Position numbers and translations under genes: made by a program
Assembly: GCA_036362785.1 (NCBI GenBank)
Contig: CP143625.1
Location: forward strand, 1,241,401-1,305,400
Source of the DNA: a beta proteobacterium MWH-UniP1
GTDB taxonomy: Bacteria > Pseudomonadota > Gammaproteobacteria > Burkholderiales > Burkholderiaceae_A
Reading direction: 5' to 3'
DNA length: 64,000 nucleotides
In this document: one piece after another, positions 18,701 to 27,976 of the stretch
How positions within the stretch are numbered: position 1 is the stretch's first letter
How the letters are laid out: each line of letters starts with the position of its first letter
Notes under the pieces: model-generated
Database searches by the model: none
What the model saw: the letters and a program-made list of their open reading frames with translations, nothing else
What the model was told of the DNA's origin: nothing

Positions 18701-21154
18701 ATGCAAGATCCCACCGGACTAAAAAAAACTCAGCCTTGCTTTCATTGTGGCGAACCAGTTCCCCCCAACACCAACTGGCAGGTCACGATCGCAGGAACGG
18801 CGCAGCCCATGTGTTGCGTTGGCTGCCAGGCCATCGCAACTGCAATCGTCAATGCAGGGGCAGAAAATTATTATCAACAACGCACCTCTGCCGGCCTTGA
18901 TGTCACCACATTAGAAGCCCTGGCACCATGGGCTTCGCTGCTTGAAGACCCTGAGTGGGCCGCACAGCATGTTCAAGAAAACACCGACTCTGATCAGACC
19001 CAACACAGTGCCCAGACCACACTGGCCATTGAGGGCCTGCGTTGTGGGGCCTGCGCATGGCTCATTGAAAAGATTCTGGCCCAAACACCCGGCGTGCTTG
19101 CCGCACGGGCCAATGCCAGCACCGCACGCCTGTTCATTAAATGGCAGCCCGCGGTCATTTCACTGCCAGCGATTGCCAAACGCGTTGCGGCCATTGGCTA
19201 CGCCCTGCTGCCAATTGGATCTGCACCATTAGAGACATCGCGCCGAAGCGGTGAGCGCACTGCGATTCGTCGGTTATTTGTGGCCGGACTGTCTTCTGCA
19301 CAAATCATGATGTATGCCTACCCAGAGTATCTGGAGGGCGCGGCACTGGATGACGATATTCGTTCACTCATGCGAACCGCCAGCATGCTGATCACGGTGC
19401 CCGTCATGGTCTACAGCGCCACGCCATTTTTCAGTGCGGCCTGGCGCATGCTCCAACAGCGCCGACTGGGCATGGATGTGCCTGTCAGCCTGGGGCTAAT
19501 CATTGCGTTTACCGCCAGCATGTGGGCCTGGTGGACCAACACGGGCGAAGTCTATTTCGACTCGGTCTCGATGTTTGTGTTTTTGTTGTTGGGCGCCCGA
19601 TGGGTGGAGTCGAAGATACGGGCGCGAACTTCTATTCAGCGAGAAAAATTAGCTACCGCGATTCCCACCCTTGCCCATCGAATCTCGCCAAACCCAGGCA
19701 GTGTTGCGGCGTGGAATTTGCAACCCGGTGACCTTGTACGCGTCCAATCGGGCGACCGCATTCCCGCCGATGGTCTGCTGCAATCCGCAAGCACCGATTT
19801 GGATAACGCTTGGCTTACCGGTGAATCTTTACCTGTCAGTGTTCATCAGGGCGAACGTGTCACCGAGGGCGCGATCAATCTTGGCCCCACCATCGAAGTG
19901 GCGATTGACACGCGTGTCTCCGATGGCACGCTGTCGCGCCTGTCGCGTCTTGCTGAAGAGGCTGCATCCGATCGGCCCAAATGGGTGGCCTGGGCCGATC
20001 GCATCGGAAGCCACTTCACTGCCGGCATTCTGTTGGTAACGCTTGCCTTGGTTGGATGGTCAGTCGCCATGCATCAGCCCACAGAAGTCTGGCTGGCCTC
20101 GGTGATCGCGGTCTTGGTGGTGACCTGCCCCTGCGCACTGTCCATGGCGGGTCCAGCGGCCTATGCGGCTGCCTTGGCGCGGTTATTAGAACTGGGGGTG
20201 GCAGTCTCAAGCTCACAAACACTTGAGCGCGTGACGTCGGTCACCGATGTGGTGTTCGATAAAACCGGCACTTTGACCGATCCTTCGCAATCAGAAGTCC
20301 ACATGGTGTTTGGTGATCCTGACCGCTGGCCTGCGGTCCATGCCATCGCCCATCAAAGCCAACACCCCTTGGCTGTGGCCATCGCCCAAACAGCCGCAAA
20401 AGAAATCGCCGCCAGGGGGCTTACCCAACCCCTGGCTGTCGCCGAGCAGGCACAACTCCATGCCGGCCTGGGGGTTGCCGCCCATTGGCAGGGGCAGCAG
20501 CTCAGACTGGGGTCACGTCGGTTTACCGACCCGCTCAATCAACGGCACGATCTGCCTGAGCAATGCACGGTCTTTTTGTCGATCGATGAACAAATTGTTG
20601 CTGGCTTTTCAATTGAAGACACGCCTCGGCCAGAGTCACACACACTGATGACCCGTTTGCGTCAGTTGAAAAAAACCATCTGGTGCCTCAGCGGTGATCA
20701 GGCGCCCCGCGTGACACAGCTCGCACAACAGCTGGCCATCGACAGCAATCACGCCCTGGCCCAACTCACACCTGATGCGAAGCAGAAAAAAGTCCAAGAG
20801 ATTCAGGCCAATGGCGCGGTAGTGCTAATGGTGGGAGATGGCCATAACGATGCGCCGGTGCTTGCCCAGGCCGACGTCTCCATTGCCGTGCACAGTGCCG
20901 CACCACTTGCAAAACAAAAGGCCGACATCTACCTGCTTCGCTCCGACCTGATGGGCGTGGTGCAGACCTTGGCCATGGCCAATCGTGCCAAACGCATCCT
21001 GAACCAGAATCTGGCCTGGGCGCTGGCCTACAACATCATTGCAATTCCATTTGCTGCAGCAGGCATGATCAGCCCCCTGGTGGCATCCATCGGAATGGCT
21101 TGCAGCTCACTTCTGGTCGTCTTGAATTCGGCACGGCTTTTAAAACTCAGTTAG
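18701..21154 (+). CDS. ccoI: Copper-translocating P-type ATPase for cbb3 oxidase assembly
   Basis: P1B-type ATPase of the CcoI/FixI group, moving copper to the periplasm for insertion into CcoN. In order over 817 residues: an N-terminal Cys-rich zinc-finger-like segment (CFHCGEPVPP...MCCVGC), a heavy-metal-associated domain with C115xxC118 (LRCGACAW), the actuator LTGESLPV, the intramembrane CPC at 476-478, the phosphorylation aspartate D520 in DKTGTLTD, and the hinge VGDGHNDAPVL. The N-terminal double-Cys segment is typical of CcoI rather than of CopA exporters. It sits between the SafE-like gene and ccoS, supporting the role. Confidence 0.94.
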   Translation: MQDPTGLKKTQPCFHCGEPVPPNTNWQVTIAGTAQPMCCVGCQAIATAIVNAGAENYYQQRTSAGLDVTTLEALAPWASLLEDPEWAAQHVQENTDSDQTQHSAQTTLAIEGLRCGACAWLIEKILAQTPGVLAARANASTARLFIKWQPAVISLPAIAKRVAAIGYALLPIGSAPLETSRRSGERTAIRRLFVAGLSSAQIMMYAYPEYLEGAALDDDIRSLMRTASMLITVPVMVYSATPFFSAAWRMLQQRRLGMDVPVSLGLIIAFTASMWAWWTNTGEVYFDSVSMFVFLLLGARWVESKIRARTSIQREKLATAIPTLAHRISPNPGSVAAWNLQPGDLVRVQSGDRIPADGLLQSASTDLDNAWLTGESLPVSVHQGERVTEGAINLGPTIEVAIDTRVSDGTLSRLSRLAEEAASDRPKWVAWADRIGSHFTAGILLVTLALVGWSVAMHQPTEVWLASVIAVLVVTCPCALSMAGPAAYAAALARLLELGVAVSSSQTLERVTSVTDVVFDKTGTLTDPSQSEVHMVFGDPDRWPAVHAIAHQSQHPLAVAIAQTAAKEIAARGLTQPLAVAEQAQLHAGLGVAAHWQGQQLRLGSRRFTDPLNQRHDLPEQCTVFLSIDEQIVAGFSIEDTPRPESHTLMTRLRQLKKTIWCLSGDQAPRVTQLAQQLAIDSNHALAQLTPDAKQKKVQEIQANGAVVLMVGDGHNDAPVLAQADVSIAVHSAAPLAKQKADIYLLRSDLMGVVQTLAMANRAKRILNQNLAWALAYNIIAIPFAAAGMISPLVASIGMACSSLLVVLNSARLLKLS

Positions 21155-21164
21155 TCTTCCACGC

Positions 21165-21356
21165 ATGGAAGTCTTGCCGTTTCTCATTGTGATTAGCCTG
21201 GCCGTGCTGGGTCTGGCCGTGTGGCTTTTTTTTCGCATGTCTGACTCTGGCCAGTTCGATGATGTCGAGGGGCCAGCGCGCCGCATCTTGCTCGACGATG
21301 ACCGGCCAAAAAGCGGGCGTGACTCACCAGAATCCCGGCCCGAAAAAACTGACTAA
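21165..21356 (+). CDS. ccoS: Cbb3-type oxidase assembly protein CcoS
   Basis: 63-residue single-span membrane protein. A hydrophobic helix (FLIVISLAVLGLAVWLFF) is followed by MSDSGQFDDVEGPARRILLD, the usual CcoS pattern in which the cytoplasmic tail contains the GQFDD/EGPA block. CcoS is needed for incorporation of heme and copper into cbb3 oxidase in other proteobacteria. It lies 10 bases after ccoI and ends 254 bases before ccoN. Confidence 0.93.
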   Translation: MEVLPFLIVISLAVLGLAVWLFFRMSDSGQFDDVEGPARRILLDDDRPKSGRDSPESRPEKTD

Positions 21357-21530
21357 ACCGCTGCACTAGATTCGCGAGAGAAACCACGTCTAGCTGTTGT
21401 ACTAGACAAGTAACCACCCAAAAAACTCTTCTGTCCCCAGATCGTCTGCAAACGCTTTATTTAAGGCGATGGACAGAAAAAAATGAATTTCCCCGATAAC
21501 CAACCGCGCTAGTCAAGGACTCACAGCCGA

Positions 21531-21544
21531 TTGACGTAAATCAA
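21531..21544. promoter_or_regulatory. FNR/ANR box upstream of ccoN
   Basis: TTGAC-GTAA-ATCAA, one change from the FNR consensus TTGAT-N4-ATCAA. If activation is from -41.5, transcription would start near 21579; TACACT at 21567-21572 then sits exactly at -10, a good fit to a class II FNR promoter. Start of ccoNOQP follows at 21611. Confidence 0.75.
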
Positions 21545-21610
21545 GCACTATATGCATCTCGAGGCATACACTTACGCCCGCATTCATACCATTCTCAGGG
21601 GGAATTTCCT

Positions 21611-23038
21611 ATGTCTGTCACCACATCCGGTGAATATAACTACAAGGTCGTTAAGCAGTTTGCGGTAATGACCGTAATCTGGGGCGTGGTTGGTATGCTG
21701 GTTGGCGTCATCATCGCCGCCCAGTTGGCCTTCCCAGAAATCCTGCCATCGTGGTCCTTCTTGTCTTACGGAAGACTCCGACCACTGCACACCAATGCGG
21801 TGATTTTTGCGTTCGGTGGCTGTGCGCTCTTTGCGACCTCTTACTATGTGGTGCAGCGGACATGCCACGCGCGGCTCTTTAGCGACGGCCTGGCTGCCTT
21901 TACCTTCTGGGGCTGGCAGATTGTGATCGTGTTGGCCGCGGTGTCTCTCCCACTGGGATTTACCAGCGGTAAAGAATACGCCGAGCTGGAGTGGCCCATT
22001 GACCTGCTGATCACCGCAGTCTGGGTCTCTTATGCGGTCGTGTTTTTCGGCACCCTGTGGAAACGTAAGATTCAGCACATCTATGTGGCGAACTGGTTCT
22101 TCGGCGCCTTTATTCTGACCGTGGCACTGCTGCACTTGGTCAATAGCGCCGCCCTGCCCGTCAGCCTGACTAAGTCTTATTCCGCATATGCGGGTGTGCA
22201 AGACGCCATGGTGCAGTGGTGGTATGGCCACAATGCCGTGGGCTTTTTCCTGACCGCAGGCTTTCTGGGCATGATGTATTACTTCATGCCCAAGCAGGCA
22301 GAGCGTCCGGTGTATTCGTATCGCCTGTCGATCGTGCACTTCTGGGCACTGATCTTCACCTATATGTGGGCCGGCCCGCACCATCTGCACTTCACCGCCC
22401 TGCCTGACTGGACTCAGTCGCTGGGTATGGTCTTCTCACTCATCTTGTTGGCACCGTCTTGGGGCGGCATGATCAACGGCGTGATGACCCTTTCGGGCGC
22501 CTGGCACAAGCTGCGTAGCGACCCAATCCTGAAGTTCCTGATCACCTCCATCTCGTTTTACGGTATGTCGACCTTTGAAGGTCCGATGATGTCGATCAAG
22601 ACCGTCAACGCACTGTCTCACTACACCGACTGGACTGTTGGCCACGTGCACTCGGGTGCCTTGGGCTGGGTGGGCATGATCTCGATGGGCGCGATGTACT
22701 ACCTGTTGCCACGCCTGGCAGGAAAACGCGAGATGTTCAGCGTCAAGGCCATCGAAGTCCACTTCTGGGTCGCCACACTGGGCATCGTGTTCTATATCGC
22801 TGCAATGTGGATCGCCGGTGTGATGCAGGGCCTGATGTGGCGCTCGGTCAACCCCGACGGTTCGCTCACCTACTCCTTTGTGGAGAGTGTGAAAGCGACC
22901 TATCCGTACTATGTGATCCGTCTGCTGGGTGGCCTGCTCTACCTAAGCGGCATGATCATCATGGCCTGGAACATGTTCATGACGATTCGTCAGCCCAAAC
23001 CCGTGGATGCCCGCATCCCCGAAGTGGCTCACGCCTAA
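21611..23038 (+). CDS. ccoN: Cbb3 cytochrome c oxidase subunit I
   Basis: Catalytic heme-copper subunit of the high-affinity cbb3 oxidase, in the inner membrane. The 475-residue protein has about twelve membrane helices and the family blocks [17 protein letters not shown] (heme ligand histidine), [20 protein letters not shown] with the CuB histidine, [13 protein letters not shown] with two CuB histidines, and [13 protein letters not shown] with the heme ligands. Start ATG 21611 follows CAGGGGGA. It heads ccoNOQP and is probably driven by the FNR-type promoter just upstream. Confidence 0.97.
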   Translation: MSVTTSGEYNYKVVKQFAVMTVIWGVVGMLVGVIIAAQLAFPEILPSWSFLSYGRLRPLHTNAVIFAFGGCALFATSYYVVQRTCHARLFSDGLAAFTFWGWQIVIVLAAVSLPLGFTSGKEYAELEWPIDLLITAVWVSYAVVFFGTLWKRKIQHIYVANWFFGAFILTVALLHLVNSAALPVSLTKSYSAYAGVQDAMVQWWYGHNAVGFFLTAGFLGMMYYFMPKQAERPVYSYRLSIVHFWALIFTYMWAGPHHLHFTALPDWTQSLGMVFSLILLAPSWGGMINGVMTLSGAWHKLRSDPILKFLITSISFYGMSTFEGPMMSIKTVNALSHYTDWTVGHVHSGALGWVGMISMGAMYYLLPRLAGKREMFSVKAIEVHFWVATLGIVFYIAAMWIAGVMQGLMWRSVNPDGSLTYSFVESVKATYPYYVIRLLGGLLYLSGMIIMAWNMFMTIRQPKPVDARIPEVAHA

Positions 23039-23066
23039 TCTGTCGAATCGAATAGGGAGAAACAAC

Positions 23067-23678
23067 ATGCGTCATGAAGTCATTGAAAAAAGCCCAGGGC
23101 TACTGATCGCGCTGGTGCTGCTGACGGTTGCCGTCGGCGGCCTGGTGGAAATCGTGCCCCTCTTTTTCCAAAAGTCCACTACCGAGCCCGTCAAGGGATT
23201 GCAGCCCTACACGGCCTTGCAACTTGCAGGCCGCGACATCTATGTCCGCGAAGGCTGCTACAACTGCCACTCACAGATGATTCGCCCGTTCCGCGCTGAA
23301 ACCGAGCGTTATGGCCACTACTCCGTGGCTGGCGAATTCGTCTACGACCGCCCCTTCCAGTGGGGCTCGAAGCGTACCGGTCCTGACCTGCACCGCGTGG
23401 GCGGCCGCTATAGCGATGCGTGGCACGTTGAGCACCTGACCAACCCACGCTCGGTCGTGCCTGAGTCCAACATGCCGGCCTATCCATGGCTCAACACCAA
23501 TGTGCTGGATGGCGCCGATATGGCAAAAAAACTCACGGTGTTGCGTAGCCTCGGCCACCCCTACACCGACGAGCAGATCAAAACCGCACAAGACGATGTC
23601 AAAGGCAAAACCGAAATGGAAGCCCTGATCGCCTACCTGCAGTCACTCGGTCTGGCACTCAAAGACAAACGTTCGTAA
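23067..23678 (+). CDS. ccoO: Cbb3 oxidase mono-heme subunit II
   Basis: Membrane-anchored c-type cytochrome of the cbb3 oxidase, passing electrons from CcoP to CcoN. One N-terminal helix ([19 protein letters not shown]) is followed by the heme c motif C64-YN-C67-H68 in [18 protein letters not shown], and SNMPAYPWL contains the likely methionine ligand. 203 residues. ATG 23067 follows AGGGAGA; an in-frame start further upstream would overlap ccoN and lacks support. Confidence 0.96.
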   Translation: MRHEVIEKSPGLLIALVLLTVAVGGLVEIVPLFFQKSTTEPVKGLQPYTALQLAGRDIYVREGCYNCHSQMIRPFRAETERYGHYSVAGEFVYDRPFQWGSKRTGPDLHRVGGRYSDAWHVEHLTNPRSVVPESNMPAYPWLNTNVLDGADMAKKLTVLRSLGHPYTDEQIKTAQDDVKGKTEMEALIAYLQSLGLALKDKRS

Positions 23679-23718
23679 TTAAGAGTTTTCGATAGAACCA
23701 ATCCAGGGAGACACCCAG

Positions 23719-23880
23719 ATGACCATCGCAAGTTTTCATTCTGTCCTTACGCTTGTTGGCGTGGTGGCATTCATTGTTATGGTGATTTGGGTGTTTGGAA
23801 AAAAACAGAAGGCGTCGATGGACCGTCACGCAATGATTCCGTTGCAAGACGACGAGCCAATCAAACACGACACTCACTAA
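23719..23880 (+). CDS. ccoQ: Cbb3 oxidase small subunit CcoQ
   Basis: 53-residue single-span protein reading MTIASFHSVLTLVGVVAFIV then MVIWVFGKKQK and a polar tail ending HDTH. The layout (short N-terminus, one helix, a basic stretch, acidic tail) and position between ccoO and ccoP identify it as CcoQ/FixQ, which stabilises the complex. A ribosome-binding site AGGGAGA lies about 9 bases upstream of ATG 23719. Confidence 0.9.
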   Translation: MTIASFHSVLTLVGVVAFIVMVIWVFGKKQKASMDRHAMIPLQDDEPIKHDTH

Positions 23881-23908
23881 TCAGCGATAGAACTTAAGCG
23901 AGAACGCC

Positions 23909-24814
23909 ATGGCTGACTTTACAAGCGAATTTTGGAACCTCTACGTCATCATACTGACGGGCCTATCAATCATCTTCTGCGCGGCATTGCTGTATTTCTT
24001 GTCCCGCCACAAGGTAAAACCGGGCCAAGATGTCGGCACCACCGGCCACGTGTGGGATGAAAACCTGCAGGAGTACAACAACCCCCTGCCCCGTTGGTGG
24101 ATGATGCTGTTTTACATCACCATTGTTTTTTCAATCGCCTATCTGGTGCTCTACCCAGGCATGGGCCGCACCACGGGGGTCTTGGGCTGGTCCTCAACAG
24201 GCCAACACGCCAAGGAAATTGAGAAAGCCAACAAAGAATTTGGCCCCATCTACACCAAGCTGGCAGCACTGAGCTTGGAAGACGCCGCCAAAGACCCCGC
24301 CGCATTGGCCATTGGCCAACGGCTTTTCTTGAACAACTGTGCTCAGTGTCACGGGTCTGACGGCCGCGGTGGCAAAGGCTTTCCCAACCTGACCGACGGC
24401 GACTGGCAATGGGGTGGTACACCTGATGCCATCAAGACCGCAGTCTTGGCCGGCCGCCAGGCCGCCATGCCCCCGATGGGCGCTGCCTTGGGTAGCCCCG
24501 AGATGGTGGAGAACATGGCCAACTATGTGCTGAGCCTGTCAGGTAGCACGCACGATGCTGGCAAAGCAGCGGCCGCCAAGCCCATGTTTGCGGTCTGTGC
24601 CGCCTGCCACGGTGCAGATGGCAAAGGCAACATTGCCCTTGGCGCACCAAATCTGACTGACAAAGTCTGGCTCTACAGCGGTACCGTGGCCGGCATCACC
24701 GAGACCATCAACAAAGGTAGAAACGGTGTCATGCCCGCATGGAAAGAATTCTTGGGCGAAGAAAAATCACACCTGGTTTCCGCCTACGCTTACAGCCTCT
24801 CACAGAAAAAATAA
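23909..24814 (+). CDS. ccoP: Cbb3 oxidase di-heme subunit III
   Basis: Di-heme cytochrome c that receives electrons from soluble or membrane cytochromes and feeds CcoO. 301 residues: an N-terminal helix (8-30), a second helix around 64-83 preceded by the family block HVWDENLQEYNNPLPRWW, then two cytochrome c domains with CxxCH at C144-H148 (CAQCHGSDG) and C230-H234 (CAACHGADG). MPPMG and NGVMPAW carry methionine ligands. Two N-terminal helices match the CcoP form common in proteobacteria. Confidence 0.97.
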   Translation: MADFTSEFWNLYVIILTGLSIIFCAALLYFLSRHKVKPGQDVGTTGHVWDENLQEYNNPLPRWWMMLFYITIVFSIAYLVLYPGMGRTTGVLGWSSTGQHAKEIEKANKEFGPIYTKLAALSLEDAAKDPAALAIGQRLFLNNCAQCHGSDGRGGKGFPNLTDGDWQWGGTPDAIKTAVLAGRQAAMPPMGAALGSPEMVENMANYVLSLSGSTHDAGKAAAAKPMFAVCAACHGADGKGNIALGAPNLTDKVWLYSGTVAGITETINKGRNGVMPAWKEFLGEEKSHLVSAYAYSLSQKK

Positions 24815-24853
24815 ACACACGAGCAATATGCAAGATTTCCGGTTTGAGACCCT

Positions 24854-26275
24854 ATGAGCAATCAGGGTCAGACTTCGCCCGAAGTAAAAGAACAAACCAT
24901 ACTGCTCTACGCCCCGGGCAAAAAGATTTACGCCCGGGAGATCAAAGGAACATTTAACCGACTGCGCTGGGTGATGGTGGCCATCACCCAGTTGCTCTAC
25001 TACGGCCTGCCCTGGCTCACCTGGGATCAACGGCCTGCCGTGCTGCTCAATCTGGTGGAGCGGAAGTTTTACATCTTTGGCCTGGTGCTTTGGCCGCAAG
25101 ACTTTATCTATCTAACGGCGCTGCTGATTCTGTCGGCCTTTAGTCTGTTTTTGTTCACCGCGATTGCGGGCCGACTCTTTTGCGGCTATGCCTGCCCACA
25201 GACGGTCTACACATCGATCTTTATGCAGATCGAGCGCTGGATCGAGGGCGACCGCATCAAACGGATGCGCTTAGACAGCAAGCCCAGCACCGAGCGCACT
25301 GTCAAACGCCTGCTGAAATACGCCGCCTGGCTCGTGGTGGCCTTGTGGACCGGTTTTACTTTTGCCGGGTATTTCACCCCAATTCGTGAATTAGGCCAGC
25401 TGCTCTTTGCCTGGGATCTTGGCCCATGGCAGACCTTCTGGATTCTGTTTTACTCGGGCTTTACCATCTTGCAGGCAGGCTTTATGCGTGAGCAGGTCTG
25501 CAAATACATGTGCCCCTATGCACGCTTTCAAAGCGTGATGTTCGACCGTGACACCCTGGTGGTGAGCTATGACGAATCGCGTGGTGAACCACGTGGCTCA
25601 CGATCGAAAAAAATCGATCACCGGGCCGCAGGCAAGGGGGACTGTGTGGACTGCGGCGTCTGTGTCGAGGTCTGCCCCACCGGGATTGATATCCGCATGG
25701 GTCTGCAATACGAATGCATTGGCTGCGGGCTCTGCGTTGATGCTTGTAACAGCATCATGGACAAAATGTCCTACCCAAGGGGCCTGATTCGCTACTCCAC
25801 CCCCAATGCGGTGGCCCAACACTACACGCCCAAACAACTGCGGGCCCATATTTTCCGGCCACGTGTGCTGATCTACACCGCAATTCTGTCGGTGATTTCC
25901 TTTGTTGTGCTCGGCACACTCTTTATGCGTGAACCACTCAAAGTCGACATCATGCGCGACCGCGGTGCCCTGGCCCGCGAAGTGGAAGGCACCTTGATTG
26001 AAAACACTTACCAGTTTCAGTTTATTAACGTGGACGAAAAAGCCCACACCTATAAAGTCACGGCGACCGGTGTCCCAGGCCTGACCGTGGTGGGTGGCGA
26101 TACCTTCGAAGTGCCCGCCACATCGACCAAGCTGTATGTGGTGCGGATGCAGTCCCCGATTGCAGAGCTAGAAAAACTCGACAAGGGTTCGCACAAGATT
26201 CAAATTCGGGTGGACTCGCTCACAACACCAGGCGTTGGTGTCGACGAAAAAGCGGCGTTTTTCGTTCCGCGTTAA
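24854..26275 (+). CDS. ccoG: Cbb3 oxidase accessory ferredoxin-type protein
   Basis: CcoG (RdxA/FixG) homologue, 473 residues. Characterised CcoG reduces Cu(II) to Cu(I) in the cytoplasm during cbb3 assembly. Seen: four to five membrane helices, a membrane Cys motif GRLFCGYACPQTVYT, EQVCKYMCPYARFQ, two ferredoxin clusters CVDCGVCVEVCPTGIDIR and CIGCGLCVDACNSIMDKM, and a C-terminal periplasmic immunoglobulin-like domain. Order ccoP-ccoG-ccoH is standard. Confidence 0.95.
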   Translation: MSNQGQTSPEVKEQTILLYAPGKKIYAREIKGTFNRLRWVMVAITQLLYYGLPWLTWDQRPAVLLNLVERKFYIFGLVLWPQDFIYLTALLILSAFSLFLFTAIAGRLFCGYACPQTVYTSIFMQIERWIEGDRIKRMRLDSKPSTERTVKRLLKYAAWLVVALWTGFTFAGYFTPIRELGQLLFAWDLGPWQTFWILFYSGFTILQAGFMREQVCKYMCPYARFQSVMFDRDTLVVSYDESRGEPRGSRSKKIDHRAAGKGDCVDCGVCVEVCPTGIDIRMGLQYECIGCGLCVDACNSIMDKMSYPRGLIRYSTPNAVAQHYTPKQLRAHIFRPRVLIYTAILSVISFVVLGTLFMREPLKVDIMRDRGALAREVEGTLIENTYQFQFINVDEKAHTYKVTATGVPGLTVVGGDTFEVPATSTKLYVVRMQSPIAELEKLDKGSHKIQIRVDSLTTPGVGVDEKAAFFVPR

Positions 26276-26321
26276 CCCTCAACCCCGCCCGCCTATCTGC
26301 CGGCTCTGATTGGAGATAATC

Positions 26322-26840
26322 ATGCGCATGTCGACCCAGCCCAATCAACCTGCCCGCCCCGCCAATGTGGATACCAAGCCCTGGTACCGCCATGGCTGGG
26401 TCTGGTTTCTGATTGGGATTCCAGCCACATCGGTGGTGCTCGGCTCGATTTTTATCTGGATTTCCTTCACACAGGCCGACAGCCTGGTGGCCGACGATTA
26501 CTACAAGCAAGGCCGAGGCATTAACCAGCGGTTGGAAAAAGATCAGGCGGCGGTTGATCGCGGTGTCCAACTCAGTTCGAGTGTTCTGGCCCAGCCCAAT
26601 GGCGATCAACGCATTGAGATCCGCTTTACTGCCAAACCCGGGGTAGAGGCGCCAGAGATGCTCAGAATTCGGCTGTCTCACCCCACGATTGACCAAAGAG
26701 ATATCTTGGCAACCCTTGTAAAATCCGGCCCGGGCGTCTACCGGACCGATGTTCCGGGGATTAGCTCGGGCCGCTGGTATGTGCAGGTCGAAGACGACCG
26801 AGGCGACTGGCGGGTCCGTTCAGTCTGGAAAATCGACTAA
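26322..26840 (+). CDS. ccoH: FixH/CcoH family assembly protein
   Basis: 172-residue membrane protein of the FixH/CcoH family, required for stable assembly of cbb3 oxidase in other bacteria. It has one N-terminal helix (WVWFLIGIPATSVVLGSIFI) followed by the conserved SLVADDYYKQGRGINQRLEK, then a periplasmic beta-rich domain. ATG 26322 with TGGAGAT upstream is preferred over an in-frame TTG at 26310 that contains the ribosome-binding site itself. Confidence 0.92.
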   Translation: MRMSTQPNQPARPANVDTKPWYRHGWVWFLIGIPATSVVLGSIFIWISFTQADSLVADDYYKQGRGINQRLEKDQAAVDRGVQLSSSVLAQPNGDQRIEIRFTAKPGVEAPEMLRIRLSHPTIDQRDILATLVKSGPGVYRTDVPGISSGRWYVQVEDDRGDWRVRSVWKID

Positions 26841-26861
26841 AAAAACGAGCAGGAGTGAGAC

Positions 26862-27170
26862 ATGCCAAGAATTCCTTATGCCCCGCCACCGCCGACCCAT
26901 ATTCCATCTTCCCGGGCCAAAGTGGCCATGGTGATTTTATGGCCTGCCTTCCTGGCGGCTGCGTCGCTCAACGCCCTGTTCTTCTCATTATTTGACCCCA
27001 CAGACCTGATGGTCCACGGCGTGCCACTCGATATAGACCGGCTAGCGGCCTACGCGATCGGCTTTGTGGTCTGTTTTCTGTTTGCGGCAGTCTCAAGCTT
27101 CATGACGTGGTCGCTCATGAAGCCGGCGGAATCGCAGCCCATCGAGCGGCGATCCCCCTACTCTTTGTAA
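26862..27170 (+). CDS. Small membrane protein of the cbb3 cluster, unknown function
   Basis: 102 residues with a proline-rich N-terminus (PYAPPPPTH) and two predicted membrane helices, VAMVILWPAFLAAASLNALF and YAIGFVVCFLFAAVSSFM. No catalytic or metal motif is visible. AGGAG precedes the start, and it follows ccoH by 21 bases, so it is part of the same transcript. It ends one base before the stop of the convergent fnr gene, with no terminator between. Probably an accessory or uncharacterised assembly factor; function not assigned. Confidence 0.8.
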   Translation: MPRIPYAPPPPTHIPSSRAKVAMVILWPAFLAAASLNALFFSLFDPTDLMVHGVPLDIDRLAAYAIGFVVCFLFAAVSSFMTWSLMKPAESQPIERRSPYSL

Positions 27171-27171
27171 A

Positions 27172-27918
27172 TCACGACACGCAGAGCTCTTCGAGCGCTT
27201 TGCGATCCAAAAGCCGCACGTCCCGGGGCGAGCCCTCAATCCAATCGTTTTTCTTAAAGCGGCTAAACACTCGGCTGACGCTCTCGATCGTGAGCCCCAA
27301 ATAGTTACCGATGTCTTCACGTGTCATACGCAGCACAAAGTGGTTGGGCGACAGCCCGCGGGTCTCGTAGCGGCGGGACAAATTCAGCAAGAAAGCCGCT
27401 ACCCGTTGGTCGGCGCTCATCGACCCCAACAGCAACATGACCTGATGCTCGCGATTGATTTCGCGGCTCATCATCCGATGAAAGTGGGCCTGAAGACTGG
27501 GCAACTCGGCCAGCAGGCTCTCCAGGCGGGAATACGGGATTTCACAGACTTCGCTGTCTTCCAATGCGATCGCACTGCACTTATGACGCGAACCGCCAAT
27601 GCCCTCCATGCCCAGAATTTCGCCAGACATCTGAAAACCAATGATTTGCTTGGTCGCTGGGCCCTCGGAGTAGACGGTCTTAAAGTGGCCAAGCTTGACT
27701 GCATAAAGACTGGTGAAGACATCGCCGGCCCGGTATAGGGATTCCCCACGCTCCACCCGCAGGCGCTTGGACATGATGGTCTCAAGCCGATCCAGGTCCT
27801 GATTGTTGATCACAGCGGGAAGACAGAGCTCATGCATGGAGCAGTCTGCGCAGCTAGATGAGATCGAACCAATGGTAATGGGCGCCCCGCCACTCACTCC
27901 CTGAAATGAGTTGTGCAT
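27172..27918 (-). CDS. fnr: FNR/ANR-type oxygen-sensing regulator
   Basis: Crp-Fnr regulator whose 4Fe-4S cluster senses oxygen. 248 residues. Cluster ligands are visible as C23, C26, C32 (CADCSMHELC) and C114 (RHKCSA); a cyclic-nucleotide-like domain follows, and the C-terminal helix-turn-helix has ESVSRVFSRFKKN, whose E--SR recognition residues match FNR. It is convergent with the cbb3 cluster it is expected to control. A perfect FNR box lies 35 bases upstream, suggesting autoregulation. Confidence 0.95.
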   Translation of the reverse strand: MHNSFQGVSGGAPITIGSISSSCADCSMHELCLPAVINNQDLDRLETIMSKRLRVERGESLYRAGDVFTSLYAVKLGHFKTVYSEGPATKQIIGFQMSGEILGMEGIGGSRHKCSAIALEDSEVCEIPYSRLESLLAELPSLQAHFHRMMSREINREHQVMLLLGSMSADQRVAAFLLNLSRRYETRGLSPNHFVLRMTREDIGNYLGLTIESVSRVFSRFKKNDWIEGSPRDVRLLDRKALEELCVS

Positions 27919-27952
27919 CTGTTTTTTCCTTCAATATGCGGTGATCCGAATA

Positions 27953-27966
27953 TTGATAATAATCAA
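27953..27966. promoter_or_regulatory. Perfect FNR box upstream of fnr
   Basis: TTGAT-AATA-ATCAA matches the FNR consensus at all ten specified positions. It sits between the ntrC stop and the fnr start; its position close to the likely promoter favours negative or balanced autoregulation of fnr. Confidence 0.85.
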
Positions 27967-27976
27967 AAAAACCAAA

